Below, piece after piece: positions 1 to 7,938 of a DNA stretch of 64,000 nucleotides. Position 1 is the stretch's first letter. Each line of letters begins with the position of its first letter. The notes below the pieces were generated by a model that worked only from the letters and a program-made list of their open reading frames with translations, made no database searches and was not told the origin of the DNA. Both the position numbers and the translations under genes were made by a program. The stretch comes from UBA9676 sp963730065 (lineage in GTDB: Bacteria > Actinomycetota > Actinomycetes > Streptosporangiales > Streptosporangiaceae): the NCBI GenBank assembly GCA_963730065.1, contig CAVSQL010000006.1, forward strand, positions 62,001 to 126,000, in the 5' to 3' direction.

Positions 1-335
1 AGCAGGCGGACCAGCTGATCGCGCATGTCCACCACGGCCAGGTCCTCGACGCCAGTCGCCGGGCGTGCCTGAGCGCGCAGCGCCGCGAGCCTGCCGCGCC
101 ACCGGTCCCGGACGCGCCAGCCGTCGGCGGCCAGGTGGTACAGAGTGCGCCGCAGGTATGCCTCGGGGTCAGTCTCGACCCGGCGCTGGTTCCGCAGCAG
201 CCGCTCCAGGGCGGCCTGCAGCAGGTCCTCGCCATCAGCGCGGCTGCCCGTCAGGGCGACCGCAGCGCGCAGAAGGTGCTTCCCGCGCTCCTCGAACAGC
301 CGCTCCAGGCTCCCGCCATCCGGATCGCCTCCCAC
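1..335 (-). CDS. SigE-family ECF RNA polymerase sigma factor, 3' end outside the window
   Basis: This is the N-terminal 111 residues of an ECF sigma factor read leftward off the window edge. The protein starts at a GTG at 335 with a GGGAGG ribosome-binding site 7 nt upstream. Region 2 is clear: LERLFEERG, then LLRAAVALTG, then DGEDLLQAALERLLR, then TDPEAYLRRTLYHLAADGWR, the wording of the actinobacterial SigE-like subgroup. Region 4 would lie outside the window. The family directs RNA polymerase to stress or envelope promoters. No anti-sigma gene is visible beside it. A GTG at 356 is an alternative start with a poorer ribosome-binding site. Confidence 0.8.
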   Translation of the reverse strand, partial: MGGDPDGGSLERLFEERGKHLLRAAVALTGSRADGEDLLQAALERLLRNQRRVETDPEAYLRRTLYHLAADGWRVRDRWRGRLAALRAQARPATGVEDLAVVDMRDQLVRL

Positions 336-511
336 ACAACCACCTCCCGCCGTCACCAGCCAAGGACGACTGGGGGCGCTCCAGCGTTGCCTCCGGCCCG
401 CTTTTCATTTGTTCGAGGCGCACCGTGCGAGCGTTATGCGCTGTCGCCGGTCGCTGTTGGCCGCTGCTGTTGCTGTCATCGTTGCTGTCGGCGCCGTGCG
501 CCCGACACGTC

Positions 512-1014
512 TCATTCTTCGGCGACGATCTCATTGCACAGATCGATGCACTCGTCGCAGACATACACGCCGGGACCGGCAACGAGCTTTTTGACCTGTT
601 CTGGCTCTTTCCGCAAAACGAGCAGGCGGGATCAACTTTGCCTCATTTGCGGCGGCGCTGCTTCCCGGGGCCGACGTAACAGTCGAGTCCTCTGTTGATG
701 GCGGCGATGCTCACGCCCAGGTGGCTGAGCACCCGCCGGGCACGCGAACCAGGATCAAGCGCCAGCGCGGCGAGCAGGTGCTCGGTGCCCACCTCGCCCC
801 GCCCGGCCTGCTGGGCAATCGCGGCCGCACGCTGGATCGCCTCACGGGCCTCGGCCGACTCCTGTGGCGGCCGCCCGCCGGGCCGACCTCCTCCTCCTGA
901 GAACAGTTCTCGCGCGGCGGCGCGTACCGCGTCGGCCCGCACTCCCAGCTCCTCCAGAACGGCGGCGGCTACCCCCTCATGGAAAACTCCGATCAGCTGG
1001 TGATGGGTGCCCAT
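512..1014 (-). pseudogene. Broken Clp N-terminal domain / ClpX-type C4 zinc finger gene
   Basis: The 5' part (1014 to 643) encodes 123 residues with a Clp_N (ClpA/C repeat) core: GTHHQLIGVFHEGVA near the start and GTEHLLAALALDPGS near residue 80. It ends in TGA. The same frame continues straight after the stop into CSFCGKSQ, and after a one-base frame change into EQVKKLVAGPGVYVCDEC and IDLCNEIVAEE, a textbook ClpX C4 zinc-binding finger (Cys-x2-Cys ... Cys-x2-Cys). One in-frame stop and one single-base deletion therefore split what reads as a Clp_N plus zinc-finger protein. Its N-terminal start also looks short. Intact relatives are accessory Clp-type proteins without an ATPase domain. The ATG at 1014 may not be the original start. 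Confidence 0.7.
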
Positions 1015-1085
1015 CTCGGCGGCCCCGTCAGCAGCGCCTCCCGCCTGGCCGCCTCCAGGCAGCCCCGGCAGGTGCGCTCAACCTC

Positions 1086-1334
1086 GTTGTCCAGGTGTTC
1101 GGTGTGATCGGCCGCGGGTCCCCAAAGCGCTGCCTGGCCATCGCCTGCGACCATGGCGTCGCCGACGAGGTCCGCCTGTCCGCGGCCGAGCAGCTGCCCG
1201 CCGTCGCGCCGCGTGCCGCCGCCGACGCCTTCCGTGCCATCGCCTGCGATGACGGAGTGGGTGACGAGGTGCGCCTGTCCGCGGCCGAGCAGCTGGCCGC
1301 ACTGGGCCCGCGTGCCGCCGCCGAGCCCAGCTGA
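1086..1334 (+). pseudogene. Fragment with two HEAT-like repeats
   Basis: The frame carries two tandem copies of a repeat of about 37 residues built around AIACDxGVxDEVRLSAAEQL followed by GPRAAA or APRAAA. The DEVRLSAAEQLAALG wording is that of HEAT/ARM-like helical repeats. No convincing start codon with a ribosome-binding site lies upstream, and upstream residues in this frame are low complexity, so I read it as the C-terminal remnant of a longer repeat protein. The GTG codons at 1095 and 1104 are the only nearby starts. The function is unknown. Confidence 0.4.
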
Positions 1335-1477
1335 CCCAACCGCCGGAAACACTGTTAGCGAGATAGACCCACCGGTGATGCCTGATCGACCGAAGTGCCG
1401 TCTGCAGCCCCGGCAGCGGAAGCTCTGAACGGCTGGAACGCTGGCCGAAAGGCTACATGAGCTGGGAATCCACAACC

Positions 1478-1523
1478 TGGAGCGGGTGACGGGAATCGAA
1501 CCGCACTATCAGCTTGGGAATCT
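1478..1523 (-). other. 3' fragment of tRNA-Gly(CCC), candidate attachment-site remnant
   Basis: On the minus strand this 46-nt piece runs from the anticodon stem (CAGATTCCCAAGCTG) through a T-arm (TTCGATT loop) to the acceptor 3' half and CCGCTCCA. It matches the 3' part of a bacterial tRNA-Gly with anticodon CCC. The D-arm and 5' acceptor half are absent, one anticodon-stem base differs from the usual form and one T-stem G is missing. It cannot be a working tRNA. A 3' tRNA copy of this length is what an integrative element leaves at its far end. No intact tRNA-Gly was seen in the window. The rest of the 1335-1706 gap shows nothing else I recognise. Confidence 0.65.
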
Positions 1524-1706
1524 GAACGAAACACGCCGTCGTTGGGTCTGACCTGCCAACTTGTGGCCCGGTGGTGGCTGCTCTGTGCCGCTCTTGACCG
1601 TTGTTAAGGCACGGCGCCAGGTCAACTCCCGGGTCGGCACCCTCTCGACTACCCCCAAGCCCACTGGGTGCTGGCGGTGTCGGCTCGCTGGGTGGACCAT
1701 AGCGGC

Positions 1707-2633
1707 ATGCCGCCGGATCTGGCCTGTGACGAAGAACACTACCGGCTGACCGGCGGCGCCGTGCTGGGCCTGGTTGCGGTGCTGGTGTCCTTCGCGCTGA
1801 GCGCGTGCGGCTCCTCACCGGGGATAGCACCGGGGACGGCCTCAGTCGTGTCGGCGCCCGTGCGAATCGCTCACACCAGGCTCGGCGCCGTCGGGTACCG
1901 GGTCGTCGGGAGCGGCCCTCCGCTGGTCTTGATCATGGGCTACGCCGGGACCATGGAGGTCTGGGATCCGCGGCTGGTTCACGCCCTCGCCCGACACCAC
2001 CGGGTGGTGATGTTCGACAACGCCGGAATTGGCCGCACGCAGCCACTGCCCGGGGAACCGACCGCGGGACTCACCATCGACGCCATGGCCGGCCAGACCA
2101 GTGCGCTCATCGAGACCCTTGGCCTCGGCAGGCCGGACGTACTGGGCTGGTCGATGGGCGGCATGATCGCCCAGGCCCTGGCGGTCCTGCACCCGGCCCA
2201 GGTGCGCCGCCTGGTGCTGTGCGCCACCTATCCCGGGACCGGCACGGTCGTACCCTCGCAAGAGGCAATCCAGACCGGCAGCCTTTTTCCTGCTAACCAG
2301 GTCAGCGCCTACGACGCGTTCACAGCAGCGATCGCGGAATACCCAGCCGCCCCCGCCGCGCCGGCCGAGGCGAAAACGGCTCAGGCGGCCGCCGTAACCA
2401 AGTGGTGGGACGGTACCGACGCAGCCGGACGCAAGATCGCCAGGATCTCAGTGCCCACGCTGATCGCTGACGGTACCGACGACCAGCTCGACCCGGTCGC
2501 CAATGACCACACCCTCGGCCGCCTCATCCCCCGGTCAAGACTGGTGCTCTATCCCGATGCCGGGCATGGGTTCCTGTTCCAGGAAGGAACGCGCTTCGCT
2601 TCCCTCATCGAATCGTTCCTGACCGGGAGATAG
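1707..2633 (+). CDS. Alpha/beta hydrolase with lipoprotein signal
   Basis: This 308-residue protein begins with a hydrophobic segment ending in a lipobox-like FALSACGSS (Cys near residue 33), so it is probably exported and lipid-anchored. The alpha/beta hydrolase core follows: oxyanion stretch LVLIMGYAG, nucleophile elbow GWSMGG, acid residue in ADGTDDQLDP and catalytic histidine in DAGHGFLF. The family cleaves esters or related bonds; the substrate cannot be told. I chose the ATG at 1707 because it gives a compact signal peptide; an in-frame ATG at 1668 would add 13 residues. It stands alone in its orientation, with 196 bp to the next gene. Confidence 0.8.
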   Translation: MPPDLACDEEHYRLTGGAVLGLVAVLVSFALSACGSSPGIAPGTASVVSAPVRIAHTRLGAVGYRVVGSGPPLVLIMGYAGTMEVWDPRLVHALARHHRVVMFDNAGIGRTQPLPGEPTAGLTIDAMAGQTSALIETLGLGRPDVLGWSMGGMIAQALAVLHPAQVRRLVLCATYPGTGTVVPSQEAIQTGSLFPANQVSAYDAFTAAIAEYPAAPAAPAEAKTAQAAAVTKWWDGTDAAGRKIARISVPTLIADGTDDQLDPVANDHTLGRLIPRSRLVLYPDAGHGFLFQEGTRFASLIESFLTGR

Positions 2634-2829
2634 CGGCGGACGCCCGCCAGGCCCAAGTCCGGCTGGCGGGTGAACGATGCACGGCCGTGTCGGCGTAGAG
2701 GGCGGCGATGGCCTCGGCATTGCGCTGAGTTCAGCCGTACTGAAGGTTGGTCACGCGGAACTCGCGGCATTAGCGGTTGTCAGGACCGGAATCGCGGCAG
2801 GTTCGTTTAGTCGCTGCTAGCCTGCGCGC

Positions 2830-3567
2830 ATGGCAGACCTGGGGCCCGTGGTCTGGCCGCCTGAGCCGATCAGGACCGAGCGGCTCGTGCTCCGTGAGCC
2901 CGAGGCCCGGGACCGTGCAGCATGCATCGAGCTGCTGGCCTCACCAGAGGTAGGCACCTACCTCGGTGGCCCCCGGCCGCGTGACGAGCTTGAACGCGCG
3001 ATGCCCGGGGCGCCCGAGCGGCGCCCCGGCCTTTTCATAGTCGATCTCGACGGAGCCATGATCGGCCAGGTCATTCTCAGGAGAGCAACGGGGCACGGTC
3101 CTGCGGCTGCTGCCGGGGAGGCCGAGCTCGGCTACCTGTTCCTGCCGGAGGCGTGGGGATTCGGGTACGCCGCCGAGGCGTGCGCAGCGGCACTCGGCTG
3201 GTTCGCCGGCGAGCTTCCCGGCGAGCCGGTGGTGCTCTTTACCCAGACCGCCAACGCCCGCTCGATGCGCCTCGCGGCGAAGCTGGGGTTCACCGAGGTA
3301 GAGCGGTTCGAAGCCTACGGCGCCGAGCAGTGGTTCGGCATGTGGTCCCCGGTCACGCCGTCCGACATGGCTGACTGTTCTGGCTCGTCGTCCTCGCTGG
3401 TGCGAAAACCTGGTGAGTGGCAGCTGGGTCAAGATGCGGCGGAGCCGACCCGAAGGGCGCCGCTAGGCGGTCTTGACGCGGCTGCCACGAGCCGGACAAT
3501 CAGTGCCGAGGATGACGGGCGTGCGCCGCACTTCGGTGGCTCGTCTATTGGTCCTGTAGATCGTTGA
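2830..3567 (+). CDS. GNAT-family N-acetyltransferase (RimJ/RimL-like)
   Basis: The first 180 or so residues are a RimJ/RimL-type GNAT domain: RTERLVLREPEARD at the start, AELGYLFLPEAWGFGYAAEA forming the acetyl-CoA binding region, and ANARSMRLAAKLGFTEV near the end. The family moves an acetyl group from acetyl-CoA to an amine, often a protein N-terminus or an antibiotic. The usual domain would finish near EQWFGMWSPVTPS. Here about 65 further residues of low-complexity, unlike sequence follow before the stop, which suggests loss of the original stop codon. No partner gene is adjacent. Confidence 0.8.
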   Translation: MADLGPVVWPPEPIRTERLVLREPEARDRAACIELLASPEVGTYLGGPRPRDELERAMPGAPERRPGLFIVDLDGAMIGQVILRRATGHGPAAAAGEAELGYLFLPEAWGFGYAAEACAAALGWFAGELPGEPVVLFTQTANARSMRLAAKLGFTEVERFEAYGAEQWFGMWSPVTPSDMADCSGSSSSLVRKPGEWQLGQDAAEPTRRAPLGGLDAAATSRTISAEDDGRAPHFGGSSIGPVDR

Positions 3568-3878
3568 CGTCACTCCGGCTGGGACGACGCGGGCGTGCCG
3601 GGCGGGGCCTCCCAAAGGCCAGAGCCCGGCGCGGGGAGCGCCGGACCCGGCGCCGCTGCGCGGCGCCGCTTGTTCTAAATGCAGCTCAATTCGGCACTCA
3701 GGCCGTGGTGCGACAGGGCCGTGGTACGACTGTGATCCTGGACTGTCCTGGGACGGTGCGATCCTGGGACACGCGCAGTAGACCACTACTGCCCGGTGTC
3801 GGTTGAGCTAGGTTAGTCATAACCTGCCTATCGCTCTGGCCAAGGCCGTCCCCCCTTAAGGCGGTGACATGCCGCGTA
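3568..3878. other. Intergenic region with a GC-rich hairpin
   Basis: No gene is visible in this 311-bp stretch. It holds a perfect 8-bp stem with a 3-nt loop (GGCGCCGC TGC GCGGCGCC) at 3649-3667. This could act as a terminator between the convergent acetyltransferase and the leftward gene that ends at 3879, although no clear U-tract follows. Around 3730-3775 the motif ATCCTGG recurs, with no function I can assign. Confidence 0.4.
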
Positions 3879-4538
3879 CTAATGCGCGCTGGCGGCCAGT
3901 GCGTGGCAGGCCTGGTCGAAGGCCGCCGACGAGCCGGAACGCAGGGTGCCACTGGCGGTGCCAGCGCCCGCGTTGGCGGTGACCTTCCTGATGGTCCCGG
4001 CCGGGGTGAAAGCCGCGGTGAAGGAGCCGTCCATGCTGGCGACCGGCAGCGCCGGTCCGTGCCAGACGCCGTGGAACGCGACCACCTGCCCATGCTGCAG
4101 CGGCACCGGCGAGCCGCCGGACAGATCGATGTCGGTGGGTGACCGATCGGTGGTCAGCCAGCCGTGCATCGTGCCGCTCAGGCCGAACGAGTACACCCGC
4201 CCGCTCTCGGTGCACAGCTTCGCGCTGCCGCGCAGGGTGCCGCAGCTGCCGTGAAAGGTGCATCCGGGGCGGACGGCGCGGCCGATGATGCCGCCCTGGA
4301 TATGGGTGAACAGCAGATAGCGGCCGCCGTTGCTGGCCTGCACCGGGCCGTAGCCGTCCCACTGCCCGAACGGGGTGAACCGGCTCCCGATGTGGAACGC
4401 CCATGGCGCGGGCACGAACACGAGCAGGAACAGCACGACGAACACGATCAGCACCAGCCGCAGCGCGATGTGCTGGCTGAGGCTGGTGGGCCGCGGCGCG
4501 CTCCGGCCGGTGGTGGGCTGGAACGAGCGGCGCTTCAT
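3879..4538 (-). CDS. Small single-pass membrane protein with extracytoplasmic domain
   Basis: This 219-residue protein has a short basic cytoplasmic N-terminus, one strong membrane helix (about residues 25-47, LRLVLIVFVVLFLLVFVP) and an extracytoplasmic domain with four cysteines (CTFHGSCG, LCTES and a late QACHAL). I do not recognise a family. Its ATG overlaps the TGA of the upstream dehydrogenase gene (TGATG), so the two are translationally coupled. It is the last gene of the leftward IclR-dehydrogenase-membrane protein unit. A link to sugar-acid metabolism is inferred from position only. Confidence 0.7.
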   Translation of the reverse strand: MKRRSFQPTTGRSAPRPTSLSQHIALRLVLIVFVVLFLLVFVPAPWAFHIGSRFTPFGQWDGYGPVQASNGGRYLLFTHIQGGIIGRAVRPGCTFHGSCGTLRGSAKLCTESGRVYSFGLSGTMHGWLTTDRSPTDIDLSGGSPVPLQHGQVVAFHGVWHGPALPVASMDGSFTAAFTPAGTIRKVTANAGAGTASGTLRSGSSAAFDQACHALAASAH

Positions 4539-5593
4539 CACTCGCTGCCGACGGTCAGCATGACCTTGCCGCGCGGGCTCGCCGAGCCGCGCAGGGTATC
4601 GAGCGCCGCCGCCCACTCCGTGAGCGGGAACCAATGGGTGACCAGGAAGCCCAGCTCGAGCAGGCCCGCGTTGAGCAGCGTGACCACCTCGCGCCAGGCG
4701 GCCGAGGTGTACCCGAAGCTGCCCCGGATGATCAGGTCGTTGTTGACGACGTCGTCGACCGGCACCGCCGCGGTCTCACCGTGCGGCGGGAGGCCGAGCA
4801 GCACGACCCGGCCGCCCCGGCGGGCGGCGGCCAGCGCGGACAGGACCGCGCCGGTGGTGCCCGCCGCCTCGACGACCAGGTCGTAACCGGTGCCGGCGGC
4901 GCGGTGGTCGGTTTCGAACCGGGCCGCGCCGGCCTGGGCGGCGAGCGCCGCCTGACCCTCCCGGCGGCCCAGTACGACCGTCTCCGCCGGAGACCAGAGG
5001 CCCAGCAGCCGCACCGCCAGCAGCGCCACCGTGCCGTCGCCGACCACCAGCGCCCGCCAGCCCGGCGCGATCCCGGCGCCCGCCAGCCCCCGGTACACGA
5101 CCGAGGCCGGCTCGGCCAGGGCCGCGTCCTGCGCGGTGACACCGGGCGCCAGCGGGTGCACCAGCGACCGCTGGACGGCCAGGAACCCGGCGGCGGCGCC
5201 GTCGCGGGTGAAGCCCAGCTCGTCGTAGGTCAGGCACAGGTTCGTCTCGCCCGCGCGGCAGCGGGGGCAGTGCCCGCACGGCACGATGCCCTCACCGACC
5301 ACGCGGGAGCCCGCCGTCAGCCCCCCGGCCGGGGCTTCCCCGGCCGGTGCATCTGGGCCCGGCCCCGGCCCCGCGGCCACTCTCCCCGACCACTCGTGCC
5401 CCAGGACCAGCGGGTAGCGGATGTAGGCGGGGTCGATCCGCCCGGCCACGATGTCCAGGTCGGTTCCGCACAGGCCGACCACCTCCGGCCGGATCAGCAC
5501 CTCGCCGGGCCCGGTGCGGGGGACGCCACGCTCCTCCAGCACCACCTCGCCCGGCTGGCGCACCACCAGTGCCGGGCCGCTCTCCCCGGTCAC
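4538..5593 (-). CDS. Zinc-dependent medium-chain alcohol/polyol dehydrogenase
   Basis: This 351-residue enzyme belongs to the medium-chain dehydrogenase family. Catalytic zinc ligands are Cys42 (GLCGTDLD) and His66/Glu67 (GHEWSG). Structural zinc cysteines lie at about 106, 109, 112 and 120 (PCGHCPRCRAGETNLC). A Rossmann motif, VVGDGTVALLAVRLL, is mid-protein. A Pro/Gly/Ala-rich insertion at residues 75-94 is unusual. The family oxidises secondary alcohols of sugars or polyols with NAD(P). The GTG start at 5593 overlaps the IclR stop (GTGA), which decides the start and indicates one transcript. Its likely substrate is an intermediate of the sugar-acid pathway encoded on the other side of the regulator. 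Confidence 0.87.
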   Translation of the reverse strand: MTGESGPALVVRQPGEVVLEERGVPRTGPGEVLIRPEVVGLCGTDLDIVAGRIDPAYIRYPLVLGHEWSGRVAAGPGPGPDAPAGEAPAGGLTAGSRVVGEGIVPCGHCPRCRAGETNLCLTYDELGFTRDGAAAGFLAVQRSLVHPLAPGVTAQDAALAEPASVVYRGLAGAGIAPGWRALVVGDGTVALLAVRLLGLWSPAETVVLGRREGQAALAAQAGAARFETDHRAAGTGYDLVVEAAGTTGAVLSALAAARRGGRVVLLGLPPHGETAAVPVDDVVNNDLIIRGSFGYTSAAWREVVTLLNAGLLELGFLVTHWFPLTEWAAALDTLRGSASPRGKVMLTVGSE

Positions 5594-6438
5594 ACCCGGG
5601 CCCGCTCCGCTGGCATCCACTCCGCCGCCGCCAGGCCGAGGTTGGTGTACGGACTGCCCCCGAGCATGCCGGAGACCTGATCGGCGTAGCGGCGTACGGT
5701 GCGCCCGAGCTCGTTGATGCGCCAGGTGGGCAGATCGCCCTTGATGCCGGTCACGCTGACCGCGCCAGCGCAGGACCCGTCGTGGCCGAAGAAGGCCGCG
5801 CCCACGCAGAACACGCCCTCCGCGTCCTCCTCGTCGTCGACGGCGAAGCCGAGCCGCCTGGCCACGGCCAGGTTGTCCAGCAGCGTGCCGAGGTCGGTGA
5901 TGGTGTGCGCGGTGCGGGAGGCCAGCCCGGTCTCGGCGCAGATGCGCCGGATGCCGTCCTCGTCCATGGCCGAGAGGATGGCCTTGCCCGCCGCCGATGC
6001 GTGGGGCAGTTCCCGCTGGCCGAGCGGGGTGTGGAAGCGGACGCTGCCGGGGCCGTCCACCCGGTCGACGAAGACCGGGTACCCCTCGTCGCTGATGGCC
6101 ACGCGCGAGGTCATCTTGGTGTCCCGCGACAGGCCCTCGATCACCGGGCGGCACATGTTACCGAGCGGGAGCTGCCTGCCGACGATGTCGCCCAGCCTGA
6201 TCAGTCCCGTTCCCAGGGTGTAGCCCGGCCCGGGGTGCGCGTCGCGCAGGTAGCCGAACGCGACCAGCGTCCGGGCCAGGGACAGGGTGCTGCTCTTGGA
6301 GGTGCCCAGGGTCCTGGACAGCTGGCTGAGTGAGAGCCCGTCCGGCGGGCCGCCCGCCACGATCTCGACCAGCCGCAGCGCCCGGGCCACGCTCTGCACG
6401 GTGTACCGGCCAGCGATCTGGCGGTCTACCTCGGTCAC
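5590..6438 (-). CDS. IclR-family transcriptional regulator
   Basis: This is a 282-residue IclR protein. The N-terminal winged helix-turn-helix spans residues 10-75 (SVARALRLVEIVAGG, LSLSQLSRTLGTSKSS). The C-terminal effector-binding GAF-like domain includes GQRELPHASAAGKAILSAM and DEEDAEGVFCVGAAFF. IclR proteins repress or activate catabolic genes in response to small acids. It is divergent from the 6533-16357 operon and heads the leftward dehydrogenase unit, so it probably controls both through the 95-bp intergenic region, where a short palindrome lies at 6533-6547. Confidence 0.9.
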   Translation of the reverse strand: MTEVDRQIAGRYTVQSVARALRLVEIVAGGPPDGLSLSQLSRTLGTSKSSTLSLARTLVAFGYLRDAHPGPGYTLGTGLIRLGDIVGRQLPLGNMCRPVIEGLSRDTKMTSRVAISDEGYPVFVDRVDGPGSVRFHTPLGQRELPHASAAGKAILSAMDEDGIRRICAETGLASRTAHTITDLGTLLDNLAVARRLGFAVDDEEDAEGVFCVGAAFFGHDGSCAGAVSVTGIKGDLPTWRINELGRTVRRYADQVSGMLGGSPYTNLGLAAAEWMPAERARV

Positions 6439-6496
6439 TACCCAGTCACCTTCCGCTCATCGTCCGTCTATGCAGGACGACGTCACCGGGAAGTCA

Positions 6497-6547
6497 TTGA
6501 CACACCCAAACCAGGGTGCTTCCATAACTCGCGTGATTCTATATCAC
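6497..6547 (+). promoter_or_regulatory. Candidate promoter and operator between IclR and the sugar-acid operon
   Basis: A TTGACA element at 6497-6502 is followed by CATAAC at 6523-6528 (20-nt spacing, long for a -35/-10 pair). Directly downstream, 6533-6547 reads GTGAT-TCTAT-ATCAC, a 5-bp-arm palindrome that includes the proposed GTG start of the next gene. A palindrome in a divergent region next to an IclR gene is a reasonable operator candidate. If the promoter is right the mRNA would be nearly leaderless. Both assignments are inference. Confidence 0.35.
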
Positions 6548-7726
6548 AAAACAGAGTTCGGAAGAGCAGAACGCCATTCGCAGAGCGCTCTTCGTGCGGA
6601 CGCCGCTCGCGACCGCCTCGCCCGCTGGCTGGCGGCACCCGGGTCCCCGGCCGGGCTGGTGCTGACCCGCCCGGCGGCGGTGGCGTGGGCGACCGGCGGT
6701 GTCGCCCCGCCCGTGGACCGGAGCGCGGACGTGGACCTGGTCTGGGCCGTGATCACGCCCGCGGGCGCCGGCCTGATAACCACCGAGGTGGAAGCGGACC
6801 GGATCGCCGAGGAGTACCAGCCGGCCCGGCACGGTTTCACGGAGCTGGCCGCGGTCCCCTGGTACCGGCCGGAGGAGTTCGTCCGGGCCGCCGAGGAACT
6901 GGCCGGAGCGCCCGCCAGCCGGCTGGCCGCCGACGGCCACCCGGCGTTCGGCGTGGACGCCTCCGGCGACCTGACCGGCCTGCGCCTGGCGCTGTCCGGC
7001 CCGGAGCGCGAGGAGCTGCGCGCCCTCGGCGCCGACGCCGCCACGGCGCTCGAAGACGCGCTCATCTCCTGGGCTCCCGGCGAGCGCGACCTGGATGTGC
7101 AGGCCCGGGTGGCGGCGTCACTGGAAGGGCGCGGCGCGGACGCGCCGGTCCTGATCGTCGGCGGCGACGACCGGGTGCGCCGGTACCGGCACCCGATGGC
7201 GGTCGGTGCGCCAGCGCGCCACCTGGTCATGGCCGTGGTGGTGGCGCGCCGGGCCGGGCTGCACGCCGCCGCCACCCGGTTCGCGTGCGCGGGCCCGCTG
7301 CCGCCGGAGCTGCGCGCGCTGCGGGCCCGGGTGGGCCGGATCGAGCGGGACACGCTGGCGGCGAGCCAGGCGAACAGCTACGGGCAGGCGCTCAGCGCGC
7401 TGGACGAGGGCTACGCCCGGGAAGGCGCGGCAGGCGGATGGGCGGGCCATTACCAGGGCGGCCCGATCGGATTCGCCCAGCGCGAGTTCGAGATCGCCCC
7501 GTGCCAGCGCGATTCCCGCTGGTACGGGGCGCGCATCGAGGCCGGTCACGCGGTCGCCTGGAATCCCAGCCTGCCGGGCGGCGCGAAGGCCGAGGACACC
7601 TATCTCGTCCGCGAGGACGGGATAGAGCGCGTCACCACCGGCCGGGCGGGCCCCACTGGCCCGGCCTGGCCGGTGGAGGACGGTGACGACATGGTGCCGC
7701 CACGCCCGGCCGTGCTGGAGGTATAG
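6533..7726 (+). CDS. M24 (creatinase/aminopeptidase P fold) protein lacking the metal ligands
   Basis: This 397-residue protein has the two-domain layout of M24 proteins: an N-terminal creatinase-like half (LARWLAAPGSP ... PAAVAWATGG) and a C-terminal pita-bread half (ERDLDVQARVAASLEGRGAD, GHYQGGPIGFAQREFEIAP, AEDTYLVREDGIERV). In active enzymes two Asp, one His and two Glu bind two metal ions. Here the two Asp positions read GGDDRVRRYRHP and VVVARRAGLHAA without matching acids, although the later His/Glu neighbourhood is recognisable. It is therefore probably not a classical peptidase. The GTG at 6533 is chosen because no better in-frame start follows; no Shine-Dalgarno is visible. It is the first gene of the sugar-acid operon. 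Confidence 0.75.
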   Translation: MILYHKTEFGRAERHSQSALRADAARDRLARWLAAPGSPAGLVLTRPAAVAWATGGVAPPVDRSADVDLVWAVITPAGAGLITTEVEADRIAEEYQPARHGFTELAAVPWYRPEEFVRAAEELAGAPASRLAADGHPAFGVDASGDLTGLRLALSGPEREELRALGADAATALEDALISWAPGERDLDVQARVAASLEGRGADAPVLIVGGDDRVRRYRHPMAVGAPARHLVMAVVVARRAGLHAAATRFACAGPLPPELRALRARVGRIERDTLAASQANSYGQALSALDEGYAREGAAGGWAGHYQGGPIGFAQREFEIAPCQRDSRWYGARIEAGHAVAWNPSLPGGAKAEDTYLVREDGIERVTTGRAGPTGPAWPVEDGDDMVPPRPAVLEV

Positions 7727-7788
7727 ACGATGAGATGCCGCTGGCCGGCCTCAGGCCCAGTGCCGCAGGCGCCGGGCCACAGCGTTTG

Positions 7789-7915
7789 CTGGCGCGCCTC
7801 CGGCACGACCCAGCGCCAGCGGTGTCCCGGCGCCGACGACCCGCCTCCCGCGGTATCGCATGGCGCGCTTCCGGCAGGACCAGGCGAGGTGCTGGCTGGC
7901 GCGCCTCCGGCACGA
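7789..7915 (+). repeat. Interspersed GC-rich direct repeats
   Basis: The 20-nt word CTGGCGCGCCTCCGGCACGA occurs at 7789-7808 and again at 7896-7915, with a degenerate copy (TGGCGCGCTTCCGGCAGGA) at about 7860-7878. They fill the 212-bp gap between the M24-like and U32-like genes. An ORF through this gap has no family resemblance and I do not call it. Confidence 0.6.
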
Positions 7916-7938
7916 TGCACCGCGAGGGAGGCCATGAG

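Noticed and set aside
1453..1830. Leftward 125-codon ORF over the tRNA-Gly fragment
   Set aside because: It has no domain and no ribosome-binding site; the tRNA 3' half explains the conserved part.
4634..6333. Long rightward ORFs across the dehydrogenase and IclR genes
   Set aside because: They are antisense to genes with clear motifs, and their peptides are Arg/Pro/Gly-rich without any domain.
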